Notes: a model not told the origin generated them from the sequence alone. Positions 17,048-25,279 are shown, numbered from the stretch's first letter. The stretch: DNA of 64,000 nt from DATIRA01 sp963766505 (GCA_963766505.1 CAVYAL010000001.1:558001-622000); one strand, 5' to 3'. A program made the numbers and translations.

Positions 17048-17532
17048 CAGTCCGGCTGCGCCGACCAGTTTTCCCGCTTGCGCTTGCGGCGCAGCTGCGG
17101 AACGTTGTGCTCGACGACGAATTTCTCCAGCTGCTGGTAAATCTCGGGAGGAATCGGGACCGCGAAGACTCGCTCGTCCCCCTCGATCCCTGAACAGGCC
17201 TCGTTCTGGTCCGCGGTGACCAGCCTGGGAACGACTCCGCCCTGCTCGTCGTCGGCGCAAAGTACGAACAACGAGGGCTGCCGGCCGGTCAGGTTCACCC
17301 AGTAGCTGTCCGCCGCATCCCGGTACAACTCGAGCCGCAGCCCTCCCCAGAGCAGGTGATCTTCTTCGCCGCCGCTGTGCACTGGCACGCCGCGGGACTC
17401 CGACCCCGGGACGTGCTCGCCAGAGACTACGCCGACGGCACGCCAGCTCGGGACGCGCCAGCCGGCGCCCGCCACGATCTTGCGCCCCATCACGACGGCG
17501 ACCGGCAGGCTGATTCTTGGAGCACCTGGCAT
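17047..17532 (-). CDS. DUF3305 domain protein
   Basis: A 161-aa protein whose N-terminus, LPVAVVMGRK followed by WRVPSWRAVGVV, is typical of DUF3305. The middle contains LRLELYRDAADSYWVNLTGRQPSLFVLC and the end is very basic (LRRKRKREN). ATG 17532 is supported by GGAGG 13 nt upstream. It is the first gene of the DUF3305-DUF3306-polyferredoxin unit and is divergent from the regulator gene at 17719. Function is unknown; the family is tied to formate dehydrogenase loci. Confidence 0.87.
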   Translation of the reverse strand: MPGAPRISLPVAVVMGRKIVAGAGWRVPSWRAVGVVSGEHVPGSESRGVPVHSGGEEDHLLWGGLRLELYRDAADSYWVNLTGRQPSLFVLCADDEQGGVVPRLVTADQNEACSGIEGDERVFAVPIPPEIYQQLEKFVVEHNVPQLRRKRKRENWSAQPD

Positions 17533-17611
17533 TTTTCTGAGCGACCTCCAGCGTGGTCCGGACGGGATGCGTCTCATTCTGCACCACGAGGGAGGGGTTG
17601 GGGCAATTGGT

Positions 17612-17630
17612 AATGGGGTCAGTCCCCTTT
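17612..17630. repeat. REP-like element AATGGGGTCAGTCCCCTTT
   Basis: This is a short GGGG-TCAGT-CCCC hairpin followed by TTTT, in the intergenic region between DUF3305 and the regulator gene. It shares the GTCCCCTTT core with the larger repeat cluster at 49990-50079. Similar elements are dispersed in many proteobacterial genomes. It could also act as a weak terminator on the plus strand. Confidence 0.4.
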
Positions 17631-17641
17631 TCTCGCGCTCA

Positions 17642-17657
17642 CGGAACGGATCTTGCA
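17642..17657 (+). promoter_or_regulatory. Candidate sigma-54 promoter of the HTH/PBP-like regulator gene
   Basis: CGGAACGGATCTTGCA has GG and GC spaced by 10 nt, a perfect TTGCA -12 box, and a -24 box with two mismatches to TGGCACG. The predicted transcription start is near 17668, about 51 nt before the regulator ATG at 17719. Confidence 0.55.
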
Positions 17658-17718
17658 CGCTTCCTCGAAGGACGACCGCGCGGGAAAGCAGGTCCGCAGC
17701 GCAGAAAGGGACCAGATC

Positions 17719-18660
17719 ATGATTCGCGAGAAGCAGGCAGCATCGGGAAACGAGCGCGCCACTCAGGACGAGTTGCCGCGCTTCATGAACGTACGGCAGG
17801 TGGCGAGCTACCTGCAGCTCAACGAGAAGAAAGTCTATTCGCTGGTCAACGAGGGCCGCATTCCGGCGACGCGACTCACGGGCAAGTGGCTCTTTCCACG
17901 CGAGCTGCTCGACCAGTGGCTGCTCGAGTCCAGCCACGGAGGCCTGCTCACCGACAGGCTCGTGATCGCCGGCAGTGACGACCCGCTGCTGCAGCGCGTG
18001 ATCTCGCTGATGACGGCCGAGCTGCAGGGATCGGCGCTGGTCAGCTACTCACCCACCGGCACGCAGCTCGGCCTGGAGCTGCTCGCACGACGCCGCGCGG
18101 ACCTCTGCGCGCTGCACTGGGGGCCGGACCGGGAGAGCCTGCAGCGCCATCCCGCATTGCTGCGGCAGTACCCCCAGCACCGTGACTGGATCCTGGTGAG
18201 GATGTGCCGCAGGGAGCAGGGACTGATCATGGCCCCGGGGCTGTGGAACGCGGACACGCGCATCGATCAACTGTTCGGGTCGCAGACCCGCTGGGCGAGC
18301 CGCCAGGAGGGCGCGGGATCGCAGCGTTTCCTGCGGGAAATCGCTGCCCAGCATCACGTCGACTTAGGCGACAGGCGCATCACCGCGCGGGCTTACACCG
18401 AGCGGGATGCCGCCGCCGCGATAGCAATGGGACAGGCCGACGTCGCGCCCGGCATCCGCGCGGCGGCCGGTGAATTCGGGCTGGAGTTCCACGCCATCGG
18501 CTGGGAAGCGCTCGATCTCGCACTGGCACGCGGCATCTTCTTCCGCGCGCTGTTCCGCCGCCTGACTGACCTGCTGCGCGGCGCTGAATGTCAGCGACAG
18601 GCGCAACTGCTCGGCGGCTACGATCTCGAGGAGTCGGGCACGCTGGTATGGACCCCGTGA
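17719..18660 (+). CDS. HTH regulator with PBP-like ligand domain, fdh-linked
   Basis: A 313-aa protein. Residues about 20-70 form an excisionase-type winged HTH (FMNVRQVASYLQLNEKKVYSLVNEGRIPATRLTGKWLF). Residues about 75-300 form a periplasmic-binding-protein-like domain of the kind fused to HTHs in molybdate- or tungstate-sensing proteins, with GSDDPLL and IAMGQADVAPGIRAAA stretches. It has no signal peptide, so it acts in the cytoplasm. ATG 17719 follows AAAGGGAC. It is divergent from the DUF3305 unit and likely controls the locus, perhaps by sensing the oxyanion or cofactor; that is inference. A sigma-54-type promoter lies upstream. Confidence 0.8.
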   Translation: MIREKQAASGNERATQDELPRFMNVRQVASYLQLNEKKVYSLVNEGRIPATRLTGKWLFPRELLDQWLLESSHGGLLTDRLVIAGSDDPLLQRVISLMTAELQGSALVSYSPTGTQLGLELLARRRADLCALHWGPDRESLQRHPALLRQYPQHRDWILVRMCRREQGLIMAPGLWNADTRIDQLFGSQTRWASRQEGAGSQRFLREIAAQHHVDLGDRRITARAYTERDAAAAIAMGQADVAPGIRAAAGEFGLEFHAIGWEALDLALARGIFFRALFRRLTDLLRGAECQRQAQLLGGYDLEESGTLVWTP

Positions 18661-18664
18661 CCGC

Positions 18665-18886
18665 TCACTTCAGCGTCAACTGGTGCTCGATCGTGTGACG
18701 CAGGCCGACGCCCGGCACCTCCAGCACCATCCTCGCCTGCAGAGGCTCCGACGCGTCGAGCCGGCCGCTCGAAAGCGCCTCGCGCACGGCATTCTCGATC
18801 TCGATCTGGGAGGTGATCCCGACCTTCTTCAGGAACTTGCGGATCTCGCCGGTGAATTTCTCTTCGTCGAATGACTGTGCGCTCAT
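18665..18886 (-). CDS. DUF6494-type small protein
   Basis: A 73-aa soluble protein with the pattern FDEEKFTGEIRKFLKKVGITSQIEIENAVREAL, followed by a beta-strand-like end (RMVLEVPGVGLRHTIEHQLTLK). It matches small DUF6494-like proteins found beside formate dehydrogenase regulators. GAGGAG lies upstream of the ATG. It is 33 bp downstream of the sigma-54 activator gene, hence likely co-transcribed, and converges on the PBP-like regulator gene with a 4-bp gap. Function unknown. Confidence 0.75.
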   Translation of the reverse strand: MSAQSFDEEKFTGEIRKFLKKVGITSQIEIENAVREALSSGRLDASEPLQARMVLEVPGVGLRHTIEHQLTLK

Positions 18887-18919
18887 CAGCTGCGTTCTCC
18901 TCGGTATCGGTTTCGAATT

Positions 18920-20353
18920 TCAATCCACGTCCGCGGGCCGCTGGCCGCCGGGCCCCAGTCGACGCTCCAGCGTCTTGCGGGACACGCCGAGCTGGCGCGC
19001 CGCCGCGGTGCGGTTGCCCTTGTGCCTCTCCAGCACCCGCGCTATGTGCGCCTGCTTGACCTGCTCCAGCGTCCAGTCGACCGGATAGCCGGAAGGTTTC
19101 GAGTCGAATCCCGTCTCGCTGCCAGCCTCCGGAATGTCGGTTTGCGGCAGCGAGCCCATCAATATCGTGCGCTCGATGAGGTTGCGCAGTTCCCGGACAT
19201 TGCCGGGCCAGGGTCGTCGCCGCAGGACATCGAGCTGCGATTCGTCGAGGCTCACGGGCTCCATGTCGAACTCCGCGGCGACGCGCCCCATCAGGTACTC
19301 GACCAGCGCAGGAATATCCTCGGGTCGCTCGCGCAGCCCGGGCAGCGCGATGTGCACGACGTTGAGCCGATAATAAAGATCCTCGCGGAAGCTCCGATTC
19401 CGAACTCCCTCCCGCAACCCCGGCTGCGCGGAAGCGACGATCCGCACGTCGATCGGCAGTTCCCGGTCCGTTCCCACCGGCCGGATCGCGCCCTCCTCCA
19501 GCACTCGCAGCAGCTTGACCTGGAGGTCACTGCGCATCTCGCTGACCTCGTCGAGGAACAAGGTGCCGCCGCGTGCCGCGACGAACAGGCCCTCGCGCAG
19601 CTGATGCGCCCCGGTGAAGGCACCCTTGGAATGGCCGAAGAGCTCCGACTCCATCAGTTCCGGTGGAATCGCGCCGCAGTTCACCGGCACGAACGGGCCA
19701 CGTCGGCCGCTTTCCCGGTGCAGCAGCCGCGCCACCAGCTCCTTGCCCGTGCCCGTCTGTCCCTCGATCAATACCGTCGCGGGTGTCGGCGCGACCCGGC
19801 TGACGATTTCACGAACCCGGCGGATCACCACGCTGTCGCCAACCAGCTCGGTGGCCGACCGTCGTGCGCCTCGGCGCGGCTGCGGCGTCGCCAGTGGACG
19901 GGCACCGGCCCGATCGCCCGGCAATTCGGCCAGCAACCGACGCAGCAAACGCGCATCGAGCGGGCGCGGCATCAAGTCCTGTGCACCTGCCCCGCGGGTC
20001 GCCGCTACCAGCGCCGGGCGGTTCTCCCCGATCGCAATGATGCGCGGCGGATCCGCAGAATCCTGCAGCGTTGCGATCCACGCAATCGCAGGGTCGTGCT
20101 CTGACCCGCAATCGACGACGACCAGGTCGAAATGGCAGCGCGGCAGCAAGCGCTCAGCCGCGGCGAAGTCGTCGACGACCTCGAGCACTGCAAGGTCCAC
20201 GGCCGTCGAGCGTCGCAAGCGCGCTTCATCGACGGCGCCGCGGCCGACGACCAGCACCGCCCGACCTGGACCGGATGCGCTCGCCGATCCGTCGCCAGGC
20301 TCCTTGTTACGATCGAGCCAGGCCTTTCGGTTTCCCGCCCACGATGACTGCAT
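18920..20353 (-). CDS. Sigma-54-dependent transcriptional activator (NtrC family)
   Basis: A 477-aa enhancer-binding protein. Residues about 32-145 are receiver-like, with Asp81 as a possible phosphorylation site, but the acidic pair expected near the first strand is missing, so phosphorylation is doubtful. The AAA+ domain has Walker A GQTGTGKE (198-205), GAFTGA (244-249), Walker B LFLDEV and an arginine-finger region. The C-terminal Fis-type HTH is NRTAAARQLGVSRKTLERRL. ATG 20353 lies 153 bp from the divergent mobA. It is the obvious candidate activator of the sigma-54 promoters before torD and the PBP-like regulator. No histidine kinase gene is nearby. Confidence 0.92.
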   Translation of the reverse strand: MQSSWAGNRKAWLDRNKEPGDGSASASGPGRAVLVVGRGAVDEARLRRSTAVDLAVLEVVDDFAAAERLLPRCHFDLVVVDCGSEHDPAIAWIATLQDSADPPRIIAIGENRPALVAATRGAGAQDLMPRPLDARLLRRLLAELPGDRAGARPLATPQPRRGARRSATELVGDSVVIRRVREIVSRVAPTPATVLIEGQTGTGKELVARLLHRESGRRGPFVPVNCGAIPPELMESELFGHSKGAFTGAHQLREGLFVAARGGTLFLDEVSEMRSDLQVKLLRVLEEGAIRPVGTDRELPIDVRIVASAQPGLREGVRNRSFREDLYYRLNVVHIALPGLRERPEDIPALVEYLMGRVAAEFDMEPVSLDESQLDVLRRRPWPGNVRELRNLIERTILMGSLPQTDIPEAGSETGFDSKPSGYPVDWTLEQVKQAHIARVLERHKGNRTAAARQLGVSRKTLERRLGPGGQRPADVD

Positions 20354-20506
20354 AGCCGCGAATCCTGACAGAGGCCGGCCGGAGCGACAAGTTGACCCAA
20401 CCGGCTCACGTGATCGGTCCATTTTGTCGCAGCACCCCCCAGGCTCGCGCGGGCTTCCCGGCAAAAGAGGCGACAGCGACGGCGGGTGTGGGCAGAATCC
20501 GTCGCG

Positions 20507-21145
20507 ATGAAATCTCCCGGGACACACGATACGCCACCACTCGCCGACGTCAGCGCACTGGTGCTCGCAGGCGGCCTCGGGCGCCGGATGGGCGGCGAGG
20601 ACAAGGGCCTGGTGAAACTCGCTGGACGGCCGATGATCGAGTTCGTTCTCGATGCGCTCCGGCCCCAGGTCGGACGGGTGCTGATCAACGCAAATCGAAA
20701 CCTCGAGCGCTATTGCGCCTACGGCCATACTGTCATCGCGGACCGGCACGAAGGATTCCTCGGACCTCTGGCCGGCGTGCTGAGCGGGCTCGAGGAATCG
20801 GGCAGCCGGTACCTGCTGACGGCGCCCTGCGACGCACCGCTGGTCGCCGGCGACCTGGCGAGCCGGCTTCACCGGGCCTGCGTCGAGTCGGGGGCGGACC
20901 TCGCGGTGGCAAGCGACGGAGAACGGCTGCAGCCGGTGTTCATGCTGCTGGAGAGCCGGCTGCGGCCCGGGCTCGAAGCGTTCCTGACCGGTGGCGGGCG
21001 GAAAATCGATGCATGGTTCAAGGACCTCAGCTGCGCCGTGGTCGACCTGGGCGACCGCCCCGAGTGCTTCATCAACATCAATGATCCCCAAGAGCGCGAG
21101 CGCGCCGAGGCCATGCTCCTTTCGCGCCCCGGGGCCACTCGGTAG
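20507..21145 (+). CDS. mobA: Molybdenum cofactor guanylyltransferase MobA
   Basis: A 212-aa cytoplasmic enzyme that joins GMP from GTP to molybdopterin, giving MGD for DMSO-reductase-family enzymes such as the formate dehydrogenase here. The nucleotidyltransferase motif LAGGLGRRMGGEDKGLVKLAGRPMI spans about 20-44, a loop TAPCDAP about 105-111, and a C-terminal FININDPQE is present. ATG 20507 is chosen; an upstream in-frame GTG (20486) lacks a ribosome-binding site. First gene of the cofactor operon, 25 bp before moeA. Confidence 0.93.
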   Translation: MKSPGTHDTPPLADVSALVLAGGLGRRMGGEDKGLVKLAGRPMIEFVLDALRPQVGRVLINANRNLERYCAYGHTVIADRHEGFLGPLAGVLSGLEESGSRYLLTAPCDAPLVAGDLASRLHRACVESGADLAVASDGERLQPVFMLLESRLRPGLEAFLTGGGRKIDAWFKDLSCAVVDLGDRPECFININDPQERERAEAMLLSRPGATR

Positions 21146-21170
21146 CATGGCGTGCCCTGGTGGACCGAAC

Positions 21171-22457
21171 ATGAAAGAAGCAAGCCGATCTCCGCTGCCC
21201 GCCGATGTGGACCCCTGCGACAGCCCCGGCCACGATCACCGGGTGATCGAGCTGGACGAGGCGCGCAACCGGATCCTCGCGACGATCCGCCCCGTCCGCG
21301 AGCGGCAGAGCGTCGCGCTGATGGCCGGACTCGGGCGGGTGCTCGGGGCCGACGTGCACTCCAGCGTCGACGTGCCCTCGCACCGCAATTCCGCGATGGA
21401 CGGCTACGCGCTCGCGGGCGGCGAACTGCCGTCCGAGGGCAGCCGGAGCTTCGCGGTCACCGGCACCTCCTGGGCTGGCCGGCCCTTCGACGGGAGCGCT
21501 GGTCCCGGCCAGTGCGTGCGGATCATGACCGGAGCGACGCTGCCAGAGGGCACCGATACGGTGGTGATGCAGGAGCATGTCACGGTCGAGGACGGCCAGG
21601 TCATCATCGGCGCCGGTCACAAGCCGGGCCAGAATGTGCGCGAGGCCGGCGAGGACATCCGCAGCGGAGAACTCGCGGTCGCTGCCGGAACCCTGCTGCA
21701 GCCCGCGCACCTCGGCCTGCTCGCTTCGCTCGGCGTCGGCAAGGTCGACGTATTCAGACGCCCGCGAGTGGCCATCTTCTCCACCGGTGACGAGCTGCGC
21801 GGTATAGGCGAGGAACTCGCCCCGGGCCAGATCTACGACAGCAATCGCTACAGCCTGCATGGCATGCTGTCGCGGCTCGGCCTCGAGGTGCTGGACCTGG
21901 GCGTGGTCAGGGACCGTCGCGAGGACACTCGCCGTGCATTCGAGGACGCGGCTTCGCGTGCCGATGCGATCGTCACCTCCGGGGGCGTCTCGGTCGGCGA
22001 GGCCGACTACGTCACCGAGACTCTCGAGCGCTACGGCGAGATCGGCTTCTGGAAGGTCGCGATGAAGCCGGGCAAGCCGATCGCCTTCGGTCGTGTCGAG
22101 CAGGCGTACTTCTTCGGCCTGCCGGGCAACCCGGTCTCGGTGATGGTGACCTTCTACCAGCTGGTGCAGCCCGCGCTGCGCGCGCTCGCCGGCGAGTCGA
22201 GCACTGCGCCGCCGGTGCTGCTGCGCGCCACCTGCCAGTCGAAGCTCCGCAAGAAGCCGGGCCGGCTCGAGTTCCAGCGCGGCGTGCTCGAGCGCGACGC
22301 ATCGGGCGCGTACTCGGTGCGCAGCACCGGCCACCAGGGCGCCGGCGTGCTGCGCTCGATGGGCGAGGCGAACTGCTTCATCATCCTGCCGCTGGACCAG
22401 GCGACGGTCGACCCGGGAACCGAGGTCGACGTGCAACCGTTCGCCGGACTGGTCTAG
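21171..22457 (+). CDS. moeA: Molybdopterin molybdenumtransferase MoeA
   Basis: A 428-aa enzyme that inserts molybdate (or tungstate) into adenylylated molybdopterin. Motifs seen: PSHRNSAMDGYAL (domain I), MTGATLPEGTDTVVMQE, the MoaB/MogA-like domain with STGDEL and YDSNRYSL, TSGGVSVGEADY, the PGKPIAFG loop and GLPGNPVSVMVTF, then a C-terminal domain IV. ATG 21171 follows GGTGGA by 7 nt; an upstream ATG (21147) is an alternative. Between mobA and moaB in the operon. Only one moeA is visible, so a Mo/W division of labour cannot be judged. Confidence 0.94.
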   Translation: MKEASRSPLPADVDPCDSPGHDHRVIELDEARNRILATIRPVRERQSVALMAGLGRVLGADVHSSVDVPSHRNSAMDGYALAGGELPSEGSRSFAVTGTSWAGRPFDGSAGPGQCVRIMTGATLPEGTDTVVMQEHVTVEDGQVIIGAGHKPGQNVREAGEDIRSGELAVAAGTLLQPAHLGLLASLGVGKVDVFRRPRVAIFSTGDELRGIGEELAPGQIYDSNRYSLHGMLSRLGLEVLDLGVVRDRREDTRRAFEDAASRADAIVTSGGVSVGEADYVTETLERYGEIGFWKVAMKPGKPIAFGRVEQAYFFGLPGNPVSVMVTFYQLVQPALRALAGESSTAPPVLLRATCQSKLRKKPGRLEFQRGVLERDASGAYSVRSTGHQGAGVLRSMGEANCFIILPLDQATVDPGTEVDVQPFAGLV

Positions 22458-22490
22458 GCGCAACAGCCAGCAGTCGAGAGGAGCAGACGC

Positions 22491-23027
22491 ATGTCCTATG
22501 CGCATGGTGGCGGAGAACGTGTTTTTCAGCCGATCAGCATCGCCGTGCTGACGGTATCGGACTCGCGCGACGAGCAGAGCGACAAGTCCGGGCGGCTGCT
22601 CGCGGAACGATTGACCGCAGCGGGCCACCGGCTCGCGGACAAGCGCATCGTGCCTGACGACATCTACAGGATCCGCGCGGTCGTCTCCGGATGGATAGCG
22701 GACCCGGACGTCAACGCAATCATCACGACGGGTGGCACCGGCGTGACCGGCCGCGACGGAACGCCCGAGGCCGTCCAGCCTCTGCTCGACAAGACGATCG
22801 ACGGCTTCGGCGAGATGTTCCGCCACCTCTCGCATGCGCAGATCAAGACCTCGACACTGCAGTCGCGGGCGCTCGCAGGAGTCGCGAACGGGACCTATGT
22901 CTTCTGCGTACCGGGCTCCTCAGGCGCCTGCGCGACCGCCTGGGACGAACTGATCGAGGCCCAGCTCGATTACCGCACCCGGCCCTGCAACCTCGTCGAG
23001 CTGATGCCGAGGCTGAAGGAAAGATGA
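22491..23027 (+). CDS. moaB: Molybdenum cofactor biosynthesis protein MoaB
   Basis: A 178-aa MogA/MoaB-family protein that adenylylates molybdopterin before metal insertion. Typical motifs are AVLTVSDSRDEQSDKSG, ITTGGTGVTGRDGTPEA and VFCVPGSSGACATAWDELI. GAGAGGAG lies upstream of ATG 22491. It lies 33 bp after moeA. In bacteria with tungsten enzymes, MoaB-type proteins often take this step, consistent with the AOR operon further on. Confidence 0.92.
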   Translation: MSYAHGGGERVFQPISIAVLTVSDSRDEQSDKSGRLLAERLTAAGHRLADKRIVPDDIYRIRAVVSGWIADPDVNAIITTGGTGVTGRDGTPEAVQPLLDKTIDGFGEMFRHLSHAQIKTSTLQSRALAGVANGTYVFCVPGSSGACATAWDELIEAQLDYRTRPCNLVELMPRLKER

Positions 23028-23058
23028 GCCGGCGCGGACGGCGCGCAGATCCAGCGCC

Positions 23059-24126
23059 ATGCTGATCGTAGGGACCGAGAAAGGCCTGTTCCGCCTGCAC
23101 GAGATCGCGAGCCGCGGACGCTGGCGGCTCGAGGGCCCTCTACTGCCGGGGTACAGGATCCTGAACGTGACAGCGACGCCCGGACAGCCTGGCGAGCTGC
23201 TGGCCGCGAGCGACCACGCCGTCTGGGGTTCGCACATCTTCCGCAGCGGCAACGGCGGCGGGTCATGGGACAGCCTGAATGCCGTCCCACAGCATCCGCC
23301 GGGCAGGCACGCACGCACGCTCAACTCGATCTGGCAGTTGGCCTGGTCCGGGGGCGGCAGCCGCCTCTACGCCGGCATCGATCCGGCCGGTCTGTTCCTG
23401 AGCGAGGACCGCGGCAGGAGCTGGCAGGACGTCCGCTCGCTGAACGAGCACCACACGCGGCGCGCCTGGGAGCCATCACGCGGACTGTTCGCGATGCACT
23501 CGATATGCATCGACCGGGCCGATCCACGGCGTATGCTCGTGTCTGTCTCCGCGGGCGGCACCTACCGCAGCGAGGACGGCGGCGCGAGCTGGGAGCCGGC
23601 GAACGCCGGCGTGCGCGCGGCCAACCTGCCGGATCCCTACCCCGAGGCCGGCCACAACGTTCATCGCGTCGTGATGCACCCGGCGGATGGCAGGCGCGTC
23701 TACCGCCAGTGCTACAGCGGGACCTACCGCAGCGACGACGGCGGCCGCTGCTGGACGGAGATCACGCATGGCCTGCCGAGCGACTTCGGCTATGCGATTG
23801 CCTGCGATCCAGCCGATCCGGACACCGTTTTCCAGATCCCGGCAACGAGCTCGCACATGCGCACGACCGTGGACGGCAAGCTGCGCGTTTACCGCAGTCG
23901 CGACGCCGGGCTCAGCTGGGAGTCCGCGTCCGGCGGGCTGCCGCAGCAACACGTCTACGTCACAGTACTTCGGGAGGCCATGGACACGGACCAGCTGCGA
24001 CCCGGATGCGTCGCTTTCGGAACCTCGTCCGGGCACCTGTTCGTCAGTCGCGACTCGGGCGGTTGCTGGGAACCGGCGGCGGAGTTCCTGCCGCGGATCC
24101 TCTGCGTGCGCTTCGTGCCCGACTAG
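23059..24126 (+). CDS. BNR/Asp-box repeat beta-propeller protein, unknown role
   Basis: A 355-aa protein with about six Asp-box repeats (S-x-D-x-G-x-x-W type: SEDRGRSW, SEDGGASW, SDDGGRCW, SRDAGLSW, SRDSGGCW and a weaker SGNGGGSW), which indicates a sialidase-like or WD40/YVTN-like beta-propeller. There is no signal peptide or membrane helix, so it is cytoplasmic, unlike secreted sialidases. It lies 31 bp after moaB and 10 bp before yqeC, deep within the cofactor operon. Related proteins are annotated only as glycosyl hydrolase or BNR repeat proteins; no sialidase active site is evident. Confidence 0.82.
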   Translation: MLIVGTEKGLFRLHEIASRGRWRLEGPLLPGYRILNVTATPGQPGELLAASDHAVWGSHIFRSGNGGGSWDSLNAVPQHPPGRHARTLNSIWQLAWSGGGSRLYAGIDPAGLFLSEDRGRSWQDVRSLNEHHTRRAWEPSRGLFAMHSICIDRADPRRMLVSVSAGGTYRSEDGGASWEPANAGVRAANLPDPYPEAGHNVHRVVMHPADGRRVYRQCYSGTYRSDDGGRCWTEITHGLPSDFGYAIACDPADPDTVFQIPATSSHMRTTVDGKLRVYRSRDAGLSWESASGGLPQQHVYVTVLREAMDTDQLRPGCVAFGTSSGHLFVSRDSGGCWEPAAEFLPRILCVRFVPD

Positions 24127-24136
24127 CGCGCAGCGA

Positions 24137-24898
24137 ATGCCTCGCGGCACTTCAATGCTCGACCTGCTCGATGCCCGCACCGGCATCGTCTGCGCGATCG
24201 GAGCCGGCGGAAAGAAGAGCCTGCTCGCGCACCTCGCGACCACGCATCCCGGCCGCGTGGCCATTACCTCGACCGTCTTCACGACCTACTTCCAGGAAAA
24301 ACTCGGCTTTGCGGTCGTGGTCGAGGAAGAGCAGCGGCTGCGGTCGGCCATCGCTGCGGTGGAGTCCGGGCACAGTGTCGCCTACGCCTGCCCGACCAGC
24401 ACGCCCGCGCGCCGCGCCGGCGTCGGCCCGGCGACCATCGAGCAGATCCACCGTGAGGGCGGCTTTGCGGCCACTTTCGTCAAGGCGGACGGCGCCCGGA
24501 TGCGCCTCGTCAAGGCACCGGCCGGGAACGAGCCGATGCTGGTGCCGGCAACGACGACCGTTGTGCCGATCCTCTCGGCGCTGGCGATCGGCGAGCCGCT
24601 GACGAGCCGGCTCGCGCACCGGCTCGAGTGTTGCGAGCGTGTCGCAGGCCTGGGCGAAAACGAGCTGCTTCGGCCGGCACACCTCGCGAGGCTGCTCGTG
24701 AGTCCGGAGGGCCTGATGAAGGCCACCGAGGGACTCAGGGTCGTGCCGCTGATCAACATGGTCGATGACGCGGAACGCGAGAAGCAGGCTCGCGCGACGG
24801 CCGAGATAGTGCTCGAGTCCTCGAGCCGGATCGAGCGGGTCGTGCTGGCGTGCCTCGCCCGTACCGACGACCCGCTGGTCGCGGTCATCGAACGCTGA
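24137..24898 (+). CDS. yqeC: YqeC-like protein (selenium-cofactor biosynthesis family)
   Basis: A 253-aa protein with an unusual nucleotide-binding loop IGAGGKKSLLAHLA (about 18-31), a TSTVFTTYFQEK strand and FVKADGARMRLVKAPAGNEP, all typical of YqeC. In E. coli yqeC is linked with selenium-dependent molybdenum hydroxylases. Here the formate dehydrogenase is a Cys enzyme, and no selA, selB, selD or yqeB is visible. ATG 24137 and ATG 24155 are both possible. It lies between the BNR protein and the MoaD-like gene. The biochemical function is unproven in the family. Confidence 0.85.
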   Translation: MPRGTSMLDLLDARTGIVCAIGAGGKKSLLAHLATTHPGRVAITSTVFTTYFQEKLGFAVVVEEEQRLRSAIAAVESGHSVAYACPTSTPARRAGVGPATIEQIHREGGFAATFVKADGARMRLVKAPAGNEPMLVPATTTVVPILSALAIGEPLTSRLAHRLECCERVAGLGENELLRPAHLARLLVSPEGLMKATEGLRVVPLINMVDDAEREKQARATAEIVLESSSRIERVVLACLARTDDPLVAVIER

Positions 24899-24947
24899 GA
24901 GCGGGCTGCGCCGCTGCGCGATGCCCGCCAATGACTACAATGGGACC

Positions 24948-25226
24948 ATGTCGGAAGTCACGGTGAGGATCCCGGCGGCGCTGCGCGAGTTCACGGCGGG
25001 AGAGGCCGAGTTGCGCGTCGCGGCCACGACGGTCCGCGAGGCACTCGAGGTGGTCTGTGAACTGCACCCGCAGCTGCTGCAGCGGCTCACTACCGCCGAC
25101 GGAGAGCTGCGGCCGTTCGTGAACGTGTTCGTCGGACGCGACAACGTCCGCGACCTCCAGGGTCTCGCGACCACGCTGCGCGGAGAGGAGATCCTGAGCA
25201 TCCTGCCCGCGGTCGCGGGCGGCTGA
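24948..25226 (+). CDS. MoaD/ThiS-family sulfur-carrier protein (first copy)
   Basis: A 92-aa ubiquitin-like beta-grasp protein ending in the required Gly-Gly (PAVAGG), the site that is adenylylated and thiocarboxylated to donate sulfur. An upstream ATG at 24921 would add nine residues. As the last gene of the mobA-moeA-moaB operon it is probably a MoaD for molybdopterin synthase, yet no MoaE lies beside it. A second member lies in the AOR operon. The only activating-enzyme gene visible is at 50104. Confidence 0.85.
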   Translation: MSEVTVRIPAALREFTAGEAELRVAATTVREALEVVCELHPQLLQRLTTADGELRPFVNVFVGRDNVRDLQGLATTLRGEEILSILPAVAGG

Positions 25227-25279
25227 CACCGCTCAAGGGAACCGCCGCGGGCGGCGCGGCCGTGCTGGCCGGCGGGCCT

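Noticed and set aside
20393..20410. Sigma-54-like site before the activator gene (minus strand TTGGGTCAACTTGTCGCT)
   Set aside because: The spacing can be made to fit only with a poor -24 box and a mismatch in the -12 box; far weaker than the torD site.
25227..25279. Terminator between the MoaD-like and macro-domain genes
   Set aside because: Only short GC-rich self-complementary bits without a T-run; not distinguishable from background.
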